A stretch of 5,086 nucleotides of DNA from contig JAAZCS010000168.1 of assembly GCA_012513125.1 (NCBI GenBank), forward strand, positions 1 through 5,086. Direction: 5' to 3'. Shown here piece by piece: positions 1-5,086 of the stretch. The DNA is from Treponema sp. Lineage in GTDB: Bacteria > Spirochaetota > Spirochaetia > Treponematales > Treponemataceae. Under the pieces are notes generated by a model. The model did not search any database and had not been told where the DNA came from. It was given only the letters and a program-made list of their open reading frames with translations. The first letter of the stretch is position 1, and every line of letters starts with the position of its first letter. A program made the position numbers and the translations under genes.

Positions 1-1337
1 ATATTATTGAAAACAGTATTACAACACTAATTCCAGAATTTATTACAGTTATTGCAGTTACAATTATTATGTTTACAAGAAATCCAAAATTGGCTGCAGC
101 TTCTTTGTTTACTTTACCACCGTTAATTCTTGGAATATTTATTATTTCATCACATGCAGAAAAACATTGGATAACATTCCGAAAAAAATCTTCAAACATG
201 AACGCATTCATAAATGAAGATTTATCAGGAATCAAAGTAATTCAAAGTTTTAATGCAGAAAAAGAAACAGATGGCACTTTTCAACAATTAGTTGGTGATT
301 ATAGAAGCGAGTTCTTAAAAGCTGTTCGTTGGTGCGATGGATATGGCTCATTAATCGATTTATGTTGGGCTCTTGGAAATTTAGCTCTATATTTTGTCGG
401 AATAAAAGTTTTAGGAATAGAAAATGTTTCAATAGGAACTTACATCGCTTTTGGAAGCTACATCGGAATGTTCTGGTCTCCAATAATGAACTTAAGCAAT
501 TATTATAATCAATTGATAAATGCTTCTAGTGGAGCAATGCGTATTTTCGAAATCATTGATACAGAACCCACAATTACTAATGCAGAAAACGCAAAAGAAA
601 TGTCTTCGATAAGTGGTGATGTTGAATTTAAGAATGTTGACTTTGAATATGAAAAAGGTGTAAAAGTTCTGGACAAAATCAACTTTAAAGTAAGAAAAGG
701 AGAAACTATTGCACTTGTAGGTCCAACAGGAGCTGGAAAATCAACAATAGTTAATCTTCTTAGCAGATTTTATGATGCACAAAATGGGCAAATACTAATA
801 GATGGAGTTGATGTAAAATCAGTAACAATGGAATCATTAAGATCACAGATGGGAATCATGACTCAAGATAATTACATTTTTTCTGGAACAATCAGAGATA
901 ACATTTTATATGGAAAACTTGATGCAACAGAAGAAGAAATAATTGCAGCTGCTACAGCATTTCATGCCGACTATTTTATCAACAAGCTAGAAAATGGTTA
1001 CGACACAAAACTAACTGCAAGAGGCGGAGAACTTTCTAACGGACAACGACAGCTTTTAGCATTTGCACGAACTATGATTAGCATGCCAAAAATTCTAATA
1101 CTTGATGAAGCCACTTCAAATATTGACACAAAAACAGAATTACTCGTTCAGGCTGGAATTACATCATTATTAAAAGATAGGACTTCTTTTGTAATTGCAC
1201 ATAGACTTTCGACAATTCAAAACGCCGACAGAATCTTTGTCGTAGATAATGGAGGAATAGTTGAAAGTGGAAGCCCATCTGAATTGATGGAAAAGAAAGG
1301 TGAATATTACAACCTATACATGAAGCAATTCGCTTAA
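1..1337 (+). CDS. ABC exporter half-transporter (permease-ATPase fusion), 5' truncated
   Basis: C-terminal 444 residues of an MsbA/MdlB-type ABC exporter subunit. The frame is open from base 3 with no start, so about 150 N-terminal residues lie outside the window. Such proteins sit in the inner membrane and use ATP to expel lipids, drugs or peptides; the substrate cannot be read here. In visible numbering, hydrophobic segments at about 9-25, 29-51, 116-138 and 144-162 are the last transmembrane helices, with an intracellular coupling segment (NEDLSGIKVIQSFNAEKE) between them. The ATPase domain is complete: A-loop Tyr216, Walker A GPTGAGKST 240-248, Q-loop Gln288, signature LSNGQ 344-348, Walker B ILILDE ending at catalytic Glu369, D-loop SNID, and H-loop His400 in IAHRLSTI. 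LSNGQ replaces LSGGQ, a variant I know from active homologues, so the site should hydrolyse ATP. Exporters of this type are often encoded as adjacent pairs; a partner may lie upstream. The gene ends 17 nt before the convergent Nudix stop. Confidence 0.95.
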   Translation, partial: IIENSITTLIPEFITVIAVTIIMFTRNPKLAAASLFTLPPLILGIFIISSHAEKHWITFRKKSSNMNAFINEDLSGIKVIQSFNAEKETDGTFQQLVGDYRSEFLKAVRWCDGYGSLIDLCWALGNLALYFVGIKVLGIENVSIGTYIAFGSYIGMFWSPIMNLSNYYNQLINASSGAMRIFEIIDTEPTITNAENAKEMSSISGDVEFKNVDFEYEKGVKVLDKINFKVRKGETIALVGPTGAGKSTIVNLLSRFYDAQNGQILIDGVDVKSVTMESLRSQMGIMTQDNYIFSGTIRDNILYGKLDATEEEIIAAATAFHADYFINKLENGYDTKLTARGGELSNGQRQLLAFARTMISMPKILILDEATSNIDTKTELLVQAGITSLLKDRTSFVIAHRLSTIQNADRIFVVDNGGIVESGSPSELMEKKGEYYNLYMKQFA

Positions 1338-1344
1338 TCAGAAT

Positions 1345-1368
1345 AAAAAATTGATTAATTAATTTTTT
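1345..1368. terminator. Weak AT-only inverted repeat between convergent genes
   Basis: An 8-bp perfect A/T arm (AAAAAATT with AATTTTTT), extendable to 10 bp with one G-T wobble around a TTAA loop, lies just after the ABC stop and covers the Nudix stop codon. Each strand would end its hairpin in a run of six Ts, so it could act in both directions. The stem contains no stable G-C pair and would be weak. It may simply reflect base composition, so the call is tentative. Confidence 0.3.
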
Positions 1369-1822
1369 GATTATTTAAAACTGATGAAATTAAAGTTCCA
1401 TTTTCGTAAACTAATTTTAGTGAAAAAAATGGAACTTTTTTTTGCAAAAGAGATATAAATATTTCATCCCCTTTCCAATGTGGCAAATCGTTGATTTTTT
1501 CTTTACTTATCCAGTGTAGTTCGCCTTCATCACACTCAATCAACTCGCCCGAAAAATCTTTTGAATAAAAAAGATGCATATATTCAGTAAAGGTAGAATC
1601 TGATACAAAAGTAATAATCCCCTTGTATTCAAAAGTATTTAGCGTCAGCCCGGTTTCTTCTTTTACCTCACGCAAAACACAATCTTCCGGACTTTCGCCA
1701 CTTTCAAATTTTCCACCAATACCAATCCACTTATCTTTATTTAAATCATTCTCTTTTTTATTTCGTTTGAGCATTAAATAAGAACTGTTTTTTTCGATAT
1801 AGCAAAGTGTTGTATTCAACAT
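1355..1822 (-). CDS. Nudix hydrolase, MutT/8-oxo-dGTP diphosphatase type
   Basis: A 155-residue Nudix protein, expected to be cytoplasmic and to cleave nucleoside diphosphate-X bonds using Mg2+. The Nudix box is complete at residues 37-59: Gly37, Glu43, Arg51-Glu52, Glu55-Glu56 and Gly58-Leu59, in exact G-x5-E-x7-REU-x-EE-x-GU spacing. The flanking text (LNTTLCYIE near the start, WIGIGGKFE, TEYMHLF, ECDEGELHWI and PFFSLKL near the end) matches my memory of the MutT-like clade annotated as 8-oxo-dGTP diphosphatase, which removes oxidised dGTP before it enters DNA; that substrate is family inference. I chose the ATG at 1822 because homologues begin at MLNTT. A TTG at 1846 would add eight residues and overlap the ligase gene by 19 nt; the AAAGGG before it sits only 3 nt away. 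The ATG lies 5 nt after the ligase stop without an evident Shine-Dalgarno, so it is probably translated by coupling. Confidence 0.9.
   Translation of the reverse strand: MLNTTLCYIEKNSSYLMLKRNKKENDLNKDKWIGIGGKFESGESPEDCVLREVKEETGLTLNTFEYKGIITFVSDSTFTEYMHLFYSKDFSGELIECDEGELHWISKEKINDLPHWKGDEIFISLLQKKVPFFSLKLVYENGTLISSVLNNQKIN
1392..1443 (+). terminator. Intrinsic terminator for the ABC transcript, inside the Nudix gene
   Basis: The left arm AAAGTTCCATTTT (1392-1404) pairs perfectly over 13 bp with AAAATGGAACTTT (1426-1438), and the T-run continues to 1443, giving eight consecutive Ts from 1436. The 21-nt loop contains a small inner inverted repeat (ACTA/TAGT, 1410-1421). Stem followed by T-run is the layout of a Rho-independent terminator for plus-strand transcription, 55 nt after the ABC stop. 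On the minus strand the structure is preceded by As and lacks a trailing T-run, so it should not stop the Nudix message. It lies fully inside the Nudix reading frame, where the arms encode KVPF and ENGTL. Confidence 0.7.
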
Positions 1823-1827
1823 AAAAA

Positions 1828-3411
1828 TTATTCGAAGATATTCCAAACACCCTTTTGAAGCTTTGAACGGTTCTTTTCTGCCATTTCACGTAATGACCTT
1901 TTTAATATTTTTCCGCTTGCATTCAATGGATATGAAGTCACTTTTATATAGAATTCTGGAGTCTTGAATTTGGCAATTTCAGTATATAAAAATTGATTTA
2001 TTTCATTTATATCAGGAAGAACAGAATCATCTTTTAAAATAACAACTGCAGCAATAGTTTCACCCAAATTGTCATCGCTAACACCAATAACCTGTGCATT
2101 TTTTACAGCTTTAAATGAAATTAAACGGTTCTCAATTTGTGCCGCAGAAATATTTTCACCATTTCTGATAATAATATCTTTGCATCTACCCCTCATATGA
2201 TATAAACCGTCAGAAGAACGAGCAACTAAATCTCCAGTATGAAGCCAGCCGTCAGCAGTAATAGCCTTATCAGTATTTTCTTTATCCTTATAGTAGCCCA
2301 TCATGATAACATCGCTTTTTACTTGTAATTCGCCCTGTTCATCATCTCCAATAACATTTCCTGTAGCAATATCGACAACTCTTGTTTCAACACAATCAAT
2401 TGCCTTTCCAATGCTATTAATTCTCTGATTCATTGTCATTGTTTTATCATGCAAATCTGCAACACAAGTAAGAGTTGCACCTTCAGTCAATCCATATGCA
2501 ACAGTTAATAAATCTGTATTGAATGATTTTGTAATTTTAATTGCATGTCGCTCTGGACAGAATGAACCGCCAAATACTATTTTTTTAAGAGATGAAACAT
2601 CCAAAGTTTTTACCATTTCAGAAGTTGCCATTCCATATAAAAGTTCAGGAACACCACCAGTAACAGTACAATGATATTTTGCAACCAATTCAACACAAAC
2701 ATCAACTGTAATCTTTTGAGGAACAACAAGAGAAGCCCCGAATTTATGAAATGTAGTTGCAATTAATACATTACCATAGCAATAGTACAAAGGAAGCTGC
2801 AAAAGGAAAATATCATCAGAATTAAGCATCAAAGCGTTATTAAATGCATAACTAGTTTTTTGAATTCCATCTTGTTTTTCCATTGCACCTTTTGATGCAG
2901 ATGTCGTGCCGGATGTAAACTGAATGCTATAAAGTCTGTTGTAATGAACTTTGTCAGCTTTTGCTTTTGATGCAAAAAATGTATCAAAATTAATTGCTTT
3001 ATCATAAGGAGCAAAATCACCTAATGTGACTACCATTTCAAGATACTTAGTTCTTATATCGTATTCTTTTTTTATCGCACAAAAATCAAACAAATATTTA
3101 CATTCAGCTGTATTTAAAACATGAAGTATTTCTGTATTTGATAATCTGCTTATAACAGGAACAGCCACAACACCAAGTTTGCTACAAGCATACAATGTTC
3201 CAAGCCATAATGAACAATTCAAACCATATATTGCAAGGTGATCATCGTATTTTGCGCCCATTGCAGTAATGCTTTCTGCAATATCATCAACAAATTTTAG
3301 AAAAGTTGTATATGTAAATTCTTTTTTTTCATCTGGGAATATAATTTTTTGATTTGGAAATTTCTGTGTTGATTCCACAAAAGTTTCATAAACTGTAATT
3401 TCTGAATTCAT
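1828..3411 (-). CDS. AMP-forming acyl-CoA synthetase/ligase (ANL superfamily)
   Basis: A 527-residue class I adenylate-forming enzyme. The family activates a carboxylate with ATP to an acyl-AMP and usually passes the acyl group to CoA. Visible motifs are the phosphate loop TSGTTSASKG (166-175), YGLTE (306-310), GWLHTGD (388-394), RGRCKD hinge region (407-412), NGENISAAQIE (417-427) and the C-terminal catalytic Lys501 in NASGKILKR. Both the large N-terminal and small C-terminal domains are complete, and the length is usual for FadD-like enzymes. The phosphate loop has SAS where most members have G-x-P. No signal peptide or membrane helix is seen, so it should be cytosolic. Substrate cannot be fixed; a fatty or aromatic acid is possible. 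No carrier protein, thioesterase or beta-oxidation gene is nearby. I start at the ATG at 3411, which has GAGG nine bases upstream; an ATG at 3426 would add MRFKR but lacks a Shine-Dalgarno. Confidence 0.9.
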   Translation of the reverse strand: MNSEITVYETFVESTQKFPNQKIIFPDEKKEFTYTTFLKFVDDIAESITAMGAKYDDHLAIYGLNCSLWLGTLYACSKLGVVAVPVISRLSNTEILHVLNTAECKYLFDFCAIKKEYDIRTKYLEMVVTLGDFAPYDKAINFDTFFASKAKADKVHYNRLYSIQFTSGTTSASKGAMEKQDGIQKTSYAFNNALMLNSDDIFLLQLPLYYCYGNVLIATTFHKFGASLVVPQKITVDVCVELVAKYHCTVTGGVPELLYGMATSEMVKTLDVSSLKKIVFGGSFCPERHAIKITKSFNTDLLTVAYGLTEGATLTCVADLHDKTMTMNQRINSIGKAIDCVETRVVDIATGNVIGDDEQGELQVKSDVIMMGYYKDKENTDKAITADGWLHTGDLVARSSDGLYHMRGRCKDIIIRNGENISAAQIENRLISFKAVKNAQVIGVSDDNLGETIAAVVILKDDSVLPDINEINQFLYTEIAKFKTPEFYIKVTSYPLNASGKILKRSLREMAEKNRSKLQKGVWNIFE

Positions 3412-3420
3412 TCTTTTAAA

Positions 3421-3424
3421 CCTC
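3421..3424 (-). promoter_or_regulatory. Shine-Dalgarno deciding the ligase start
   Basis: GAGG on the minus strand lies nine bases before the ATG at 3411. It overlaps the alternative ATG at 3424-3426, which itself has only AT-rich sequence upstream. This favours the downstream start. Confidence 0.55.
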
Positions 3425-3444
3425 ATTATAAAAGTGTTTTTTGT

Positions 3445-3474
3445 ATTTTATCATTAACTTTGCTTTAGTTACAA
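3445..3474 (-). promoter_or_regulatory. Candidate sigma-70 promoter for the ligase-Nudix pair
   Basis: On the minus strand TTGTAA (3474-3469, four of six matches to TTGACA) and TAAAAT (3450-3445, five of six to TATAAT) are 18 nt apart. Transcription would start near 3438, giving a leader of about 27 nt that includes the GAGG ribosome site. It lies in the gap after the TatD gene, so the ligase pair could be expressed independently of TatD. AT-rich sequence yields such matches by chance, so this is a candidate only. Confidence 0.4.
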
Positions 3475-3495
3475 GTATATAAAAACATGCTCATT

Positions 3496-4383
3496 CTATA
3501 ATTGAAACAGTTTTTTTACATTGGAATCAACTAAATCACAAAGAGATTCAACACTTGTTTCACGCATTTTTGCAACAAAATCATATGTGTGTTCAATAAA
3601 AGTTGGATTGTTTGTATTTCCCCGTAAAGGAGTTGGTGCTAAATATGGCGAATCTGTTTCCAAAAGAATTCTTTCAGAAGGAATTGATTGTAGTAATCTT
3701 TTCATATCATCTATTTTGCTTTTTTTTGCGTATGTAACACCACCGCTTAAGCTAATATACCAGCCTCTTTCCAAAAAAGCTTTTGCTTCTTCATAGCCGT
3801 AGCTAAAACAATGAATTATTCCATTATCATAATCACTATTTTTTATGCAATCCAATGTATCTTCAAACGCATCTCTTGAATGAACTATTATTGGAAGATT
3901 CATTTTTTTTGCCAGAAGAAGCTGCATCTCAAAAAGTTCCCTTTCACCAAAATAAGTTTCTTTTGTAAAATCAGTTTCGGTTCTCCCGTCCGCACCAGAA
4001 GGATTCCAATGATGATCGATTCCACACTCCCCAATAGCAATGATTTTTCTATTAAGCGTATCAGATTCTGCGTCACAAGAAGTTTTTTCAATCATAGAAG
4101 AAAGAACGTCCATTCCTTTTGACCTGTCGTTTATATCATCTATTCCAGGCCAAATTCCTGCCGAAAAGTGGATAAAAGACCTACATTTGTCTGCATATTT
4201 TGCATCAATTTGAGCGATTGTCTTTTCTACACAAGATTGCCTACTCAACAAATCATCACATTTTGTTCCGATATCCATTGCAAAAAAACAATTTTTCTTC
4301 GCCATATTCAACAAAACATCAACGCAATTAACACCATATACGTCATTCATCAATTCAAAATGAAAATGTGTATCACTAAACAT
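3496..4383 (-). CDS. TatD-family metal-dependent hydrolase (DNase-like)
   Basis: A 295-residue cytoplasmic TIM-barrel hydrolase of the amidohydrolase superfamily; characterised TatD proteins are Mg2+-dependent 3'-5' exonucleases acting on DNA and RNA. All expected metal ligands and catalytic positions are visible: His6 and His8 in DTHFHF, Glu119 in GECGID, His168 in IIVHSRD, His191 in IIHCFSYG, and Asp244 in LLETDSPYLAP followed by TPLRG. The protein is about 30 residues longer than the usual 255-265. The clearest extra is a polar loop of about a dozen residues after GECGID (around 126-147, containing NPSGADGRTETDF), with looser sequence at 41-60 and 100-112. The start ATG has AAGGA five bases upstream (4393-4389), a good Shine-Dalgarno. 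Downstream on the same strand, 84 nt away, is the acyl-CoA synthetase gene; upstream it is divergent from the small unknown gene. Function is secure at family level; the physiological substrate is not. Confidence 0.93.
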   Translation of the reverse strand: MFSDTHFHFELMNDVYGVNCVDVLLNMAKKNCFFAMDIGTKCDDLLSRQSCVEKTIAQIDAKYADKCRSFIHFSAGIWPGIDDINDRSKGMDVLSSMIEKTSCDAESDTLNRKIIAIGECGIDHHWNPSGADGRTETDFTKETYFGERELFEMQLLLAKKMNLPIIVHSRDAFEDTLDCIKNSDYDNGIIHCFSYGYEEAKAFLERGWYISLSGGVTYAKKSKIDDMKRLLQSIPSERILLETDSPYLAPTPLRGNTNNPTFIEHTYDFVAKMRETSVESLCDLVDSNVKKLFQL

Positions 4384-4399
4384 AAATTTCCTTATTCAG

Positions 4400-4427
4400 A
4401 TTATAAACCTATCATTTTCTTTAAAAA
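4400..4427 (-). promoter_or_regulatory. Candidate promoter for the TatD gene
   Basis: A perfect minus-strand TATAAT (4405-4400) lies in the 61-nt divergent gap. The -35 position 16 nt upstream holds only TTTTTA (4427-4422, three of six), so the match is carried by the -10 box. Transcription would start near 4393, leaving about 10 nt before the ATG, with AAGGA at the very 5' end of the message. The same bases read TATAAA on the plus strand (4402-4407), so the box could also serve the divergent gene, though no convincing -35 is present in that direction. Confidence 0.35.
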
Positions 4428-4444
4428 AGATATTTATTTTAATT

Positions 4445-4849
4445 ATGAATGATAATGGTAAATTCTCAAGCGATGTTCAAAAACTCATAAAACATTGCAG
4501 ACAAGAAAACAATGGAATTATTAATTATAATAAGATTTCTCACGATTTAGAGAATCTTTTTGAACGCGCTTCTTCATGCCCTGGTGAACTTCCCTCTTCA
4601 ATTTTTGAATATTGGGAAAAAGAATACGTTCTTCGTTCTTCAACTTTAACAAACGAACCTTCAGAAGAAAACTTAAACAAACTGAAAGCTTTCTTCTCTT
4701 TTTTGGACAACAGCAACGAAAACCCAGAATATATAAACGAAAATGACTGGGTTCAACTAGGTCAACTTGTCACTTACGAAGCAGAAGATCTTCCTGTAAA
4801 TATTTTAACAGATTTAATGGCTATAATTGTTGACCATAAAGCAATATAA
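4445..4849 (+). CDS. Small acidic protein of unknown function
   Basis: A 134-residue protein that I do not recognise. It is acidic (23 Asp/Glu against 11 Lys/Arg), has no signal peptide or membrane helix, and looks mainly helical, so a soluble cytoplasmic protein is likely. There are only two cysteines (in KHCRQE and SSCPGE), far apart, so no metal-binding cluster is evident. The ATG is the only sensible start; upstream sequence is AT-rich with no clear Shine-Dalgarno. That the ORF is a real gene is supported by its place: it fills the space between a divergent conserved gene and the radical SAM gene, and its stop codon overlaps the ribosome-binding site of that gene, so the two are probably one operon. 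A role connected with the radical SAM enzyme, for example as partner or substrate, is speculation from position only. Confidence 0.75.
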   Translation: MNDNGKFSSDVQKLIKHCRQENNGIINYNKISHDLENLFERASSCPGELPSSIFEYWEKEYVLRSSTLTNEPSEENLNKLKAFFSFLDNSNENPEYINENDWVQLGQLVTYEAEDLPVNILTDLMAIIVDHKAI

Positions 4850-4851
4850 GG
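4848..4851 (+). promoter_or_regulatory. Shine-Dalgarno of the radical SAM gene, overlapping the upstream stop
   Basis: AAGG shares two bases with the TAA stop of the small acidic gene and is seven bases before the GTG at 4859. It supports the GTG as the start and suggests that ribosomes finishing the first gene help initiate the second. Confidence 0.6.
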
Positions 4852-4858
4852 TTGTTTC

Positions 4859-5086
4859 GTGAACTATTCGTCGTGTATGCAATGCCCAAGAAAATGTGGC
4901 GTAAACAGAATTAACTCACATAAATCGTTTTGCAAAGAATCTGATGAAGTTCGTGTAGCGTTTGCAGGACTTCATTTTGGTGAAGAGCCACTTGTTACCG
5001 TTTTTGGTGGCAGTGGAACTATTTTTTTTACCGGTTGCACACTTAGATGTTCTTTTTGTCAGAATTATCAGATATCGCAGCAAGAA
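4859..5086 (+). CDS. Radical SAM protein, PflX-like (COG1313 type), 3' truncated
   Basis: The first 76 residues of a radical SAM enzyme; the frame stays open to the right edge. The hallmark CxxxCxxC cluster is present at Cys60, Cys64 and Cys67 in GCTLRCSFCQN; these cysteines bind the 4Fe-4S cluster that cleaves S-adenosylmethionine. Before it comes a second cysteine group, Cys6-x2-Cys9-x3-Cys13 and Cys25 (CMQCPRKCGVNR then SFCKE), then HFGEEPLVTVFGGSGTIFFTGC. This order matches the family named after pyruvate formate-lyase activating enzyme homologues (PflX), most of whose members have no proven substrate; it does not prove PFL activation. The GTG start is chosen because it has AAGG seven bases upstream and because the next candidate, ATG at 4877, would remove Cys6 of the first group. 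It follows the small acidic gene by nine bases and is probably cotranscribed with it. Confidence 0.88.
   Translation, partial: MNYSSCMQCPRKCGVNRINSHKSFCKESDEVRVAFAGLHFGEEPLVTVFGGSGTIFFTGCTLRCSFCQNYQISQQE

Noticed and set aside
250..483. Open minus-strand frame of 77 codons inside the ABC gene
   Set aside because: It lies opposite well-conserved transmembrane and coupling-helix coding sequence and shows no protein-like features.
1032..1046. LSNGQ signature as a sign of a degenerate, inactive ATPase site
   Set aside because: Catalytic Glu, H-loop His, Q-loop Gln and Walker A Lys are all intact, and LSNGQ occurs in active exporters.
1652..1780. Nudix protein as a CoA pyrophosphatase working with the acyl-CoA ligase
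   Set aside because: The extra CoA-specific motif normally found just before the Nudix box is absent; the flanks fit the 8-oxo-dGTP type instead.
1823..1846. TTG start for the Nudix gene at 1846, adding eight residues
   Set aside because: It overlaps the ligase gene, its AAAGGG is only 3 nt away, and family members begin at the MLNTT sequence starting from the ATG at 1822.
3521..3796. Open plus-strand frame of 91 codons inside TatD
   Set aside because: It is the antisense shadow of conserved TatD residues, has no recognisable domain and no ribosome site consistent with a gene.
4168..4452. Open plus-strand frame of 94 codons across the TatD start and the intergenic gap
   Set aside because: It overlaps the TatD N-terminus antisense and runs past the start of the small acidic gene; composition is AT-noise and no motif is seen.
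4859..5086. Radical SAM protein as a member of the AmmeMemoRadiSam set
   Set aside because: The text before the CxxxCxxC motif (GEEPLVTVFGGSGT) fits the PflX-like family rather than the AMMECR1-linked one, and no AMMECR1 or Memo gene is visible.

Overview
This is an AT-rich (roughly one-third G+C by eye), gene-dense bacterial chromosome segment with short intergenic gaps. Gene content and protein style suggest a host-associated spirochaete of the Treponema type. The main clues are the TatD homologue with a long loop after its metal-binding Glu and the PflX-like radical SAM protein with its GGSGTIFFTGC stretch. A low-GC Firmicute remains possible, because the Nudix protein resembles a clade found in both groups. 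The taxonomy is inference from recalled family resemblance and was not tested by a search.

Layout, left to right. (1) Bases 1-1337, plus strand: the C-terminal three quarters of an ABC exporter half-transporter, with the last transmembrane helices and a complete ATPase domain; its start lies outside the window. (2) Bases 1355-3411, minus strand: a tight gene pair made of an AMP-forming acyl-CoA synthetase-like ligase followed, after 5 nt, by a MutT-type Nudix hydrolase. The ABC gene and this pair converge. A strong stem-loop followed by a T-run, oriented to stop plus-strand transcription, lies inside the 3' end of the Nudix reading frame. (3) Bases 3496-4383, minus strand: a TatD-family metal-dependent hydrolase, 84 nt upstream of the ligase start, with a candidate promoter for the ligase pair in the gap. 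(4) Bases 4384-4444: a 61-nt divergent intergenic region. (5) Bases 4445-5086, plus strand: a small acidic protein of unknown function, then a radical SAM protein cut by the right edge, whose Shine-Dalgarno overlaps the stop codon of the small gene.

Functionally the window looks like ordinary housekeeping and accessory metabolism: export, acyl activation, nucleotide-pool cleaning, DNA/RNA 3' end processing and a radical SAM enzyme. I see no tRNA, rRNA, CRISPR array, insertion sequence or phage gene. The points most worth following are the terminator embedded in an oppositely oriented coding sequence and the unknown small gene translationally linked to the PflX-like radical SAM gene. I found no convincing evidence for a wholly new system.
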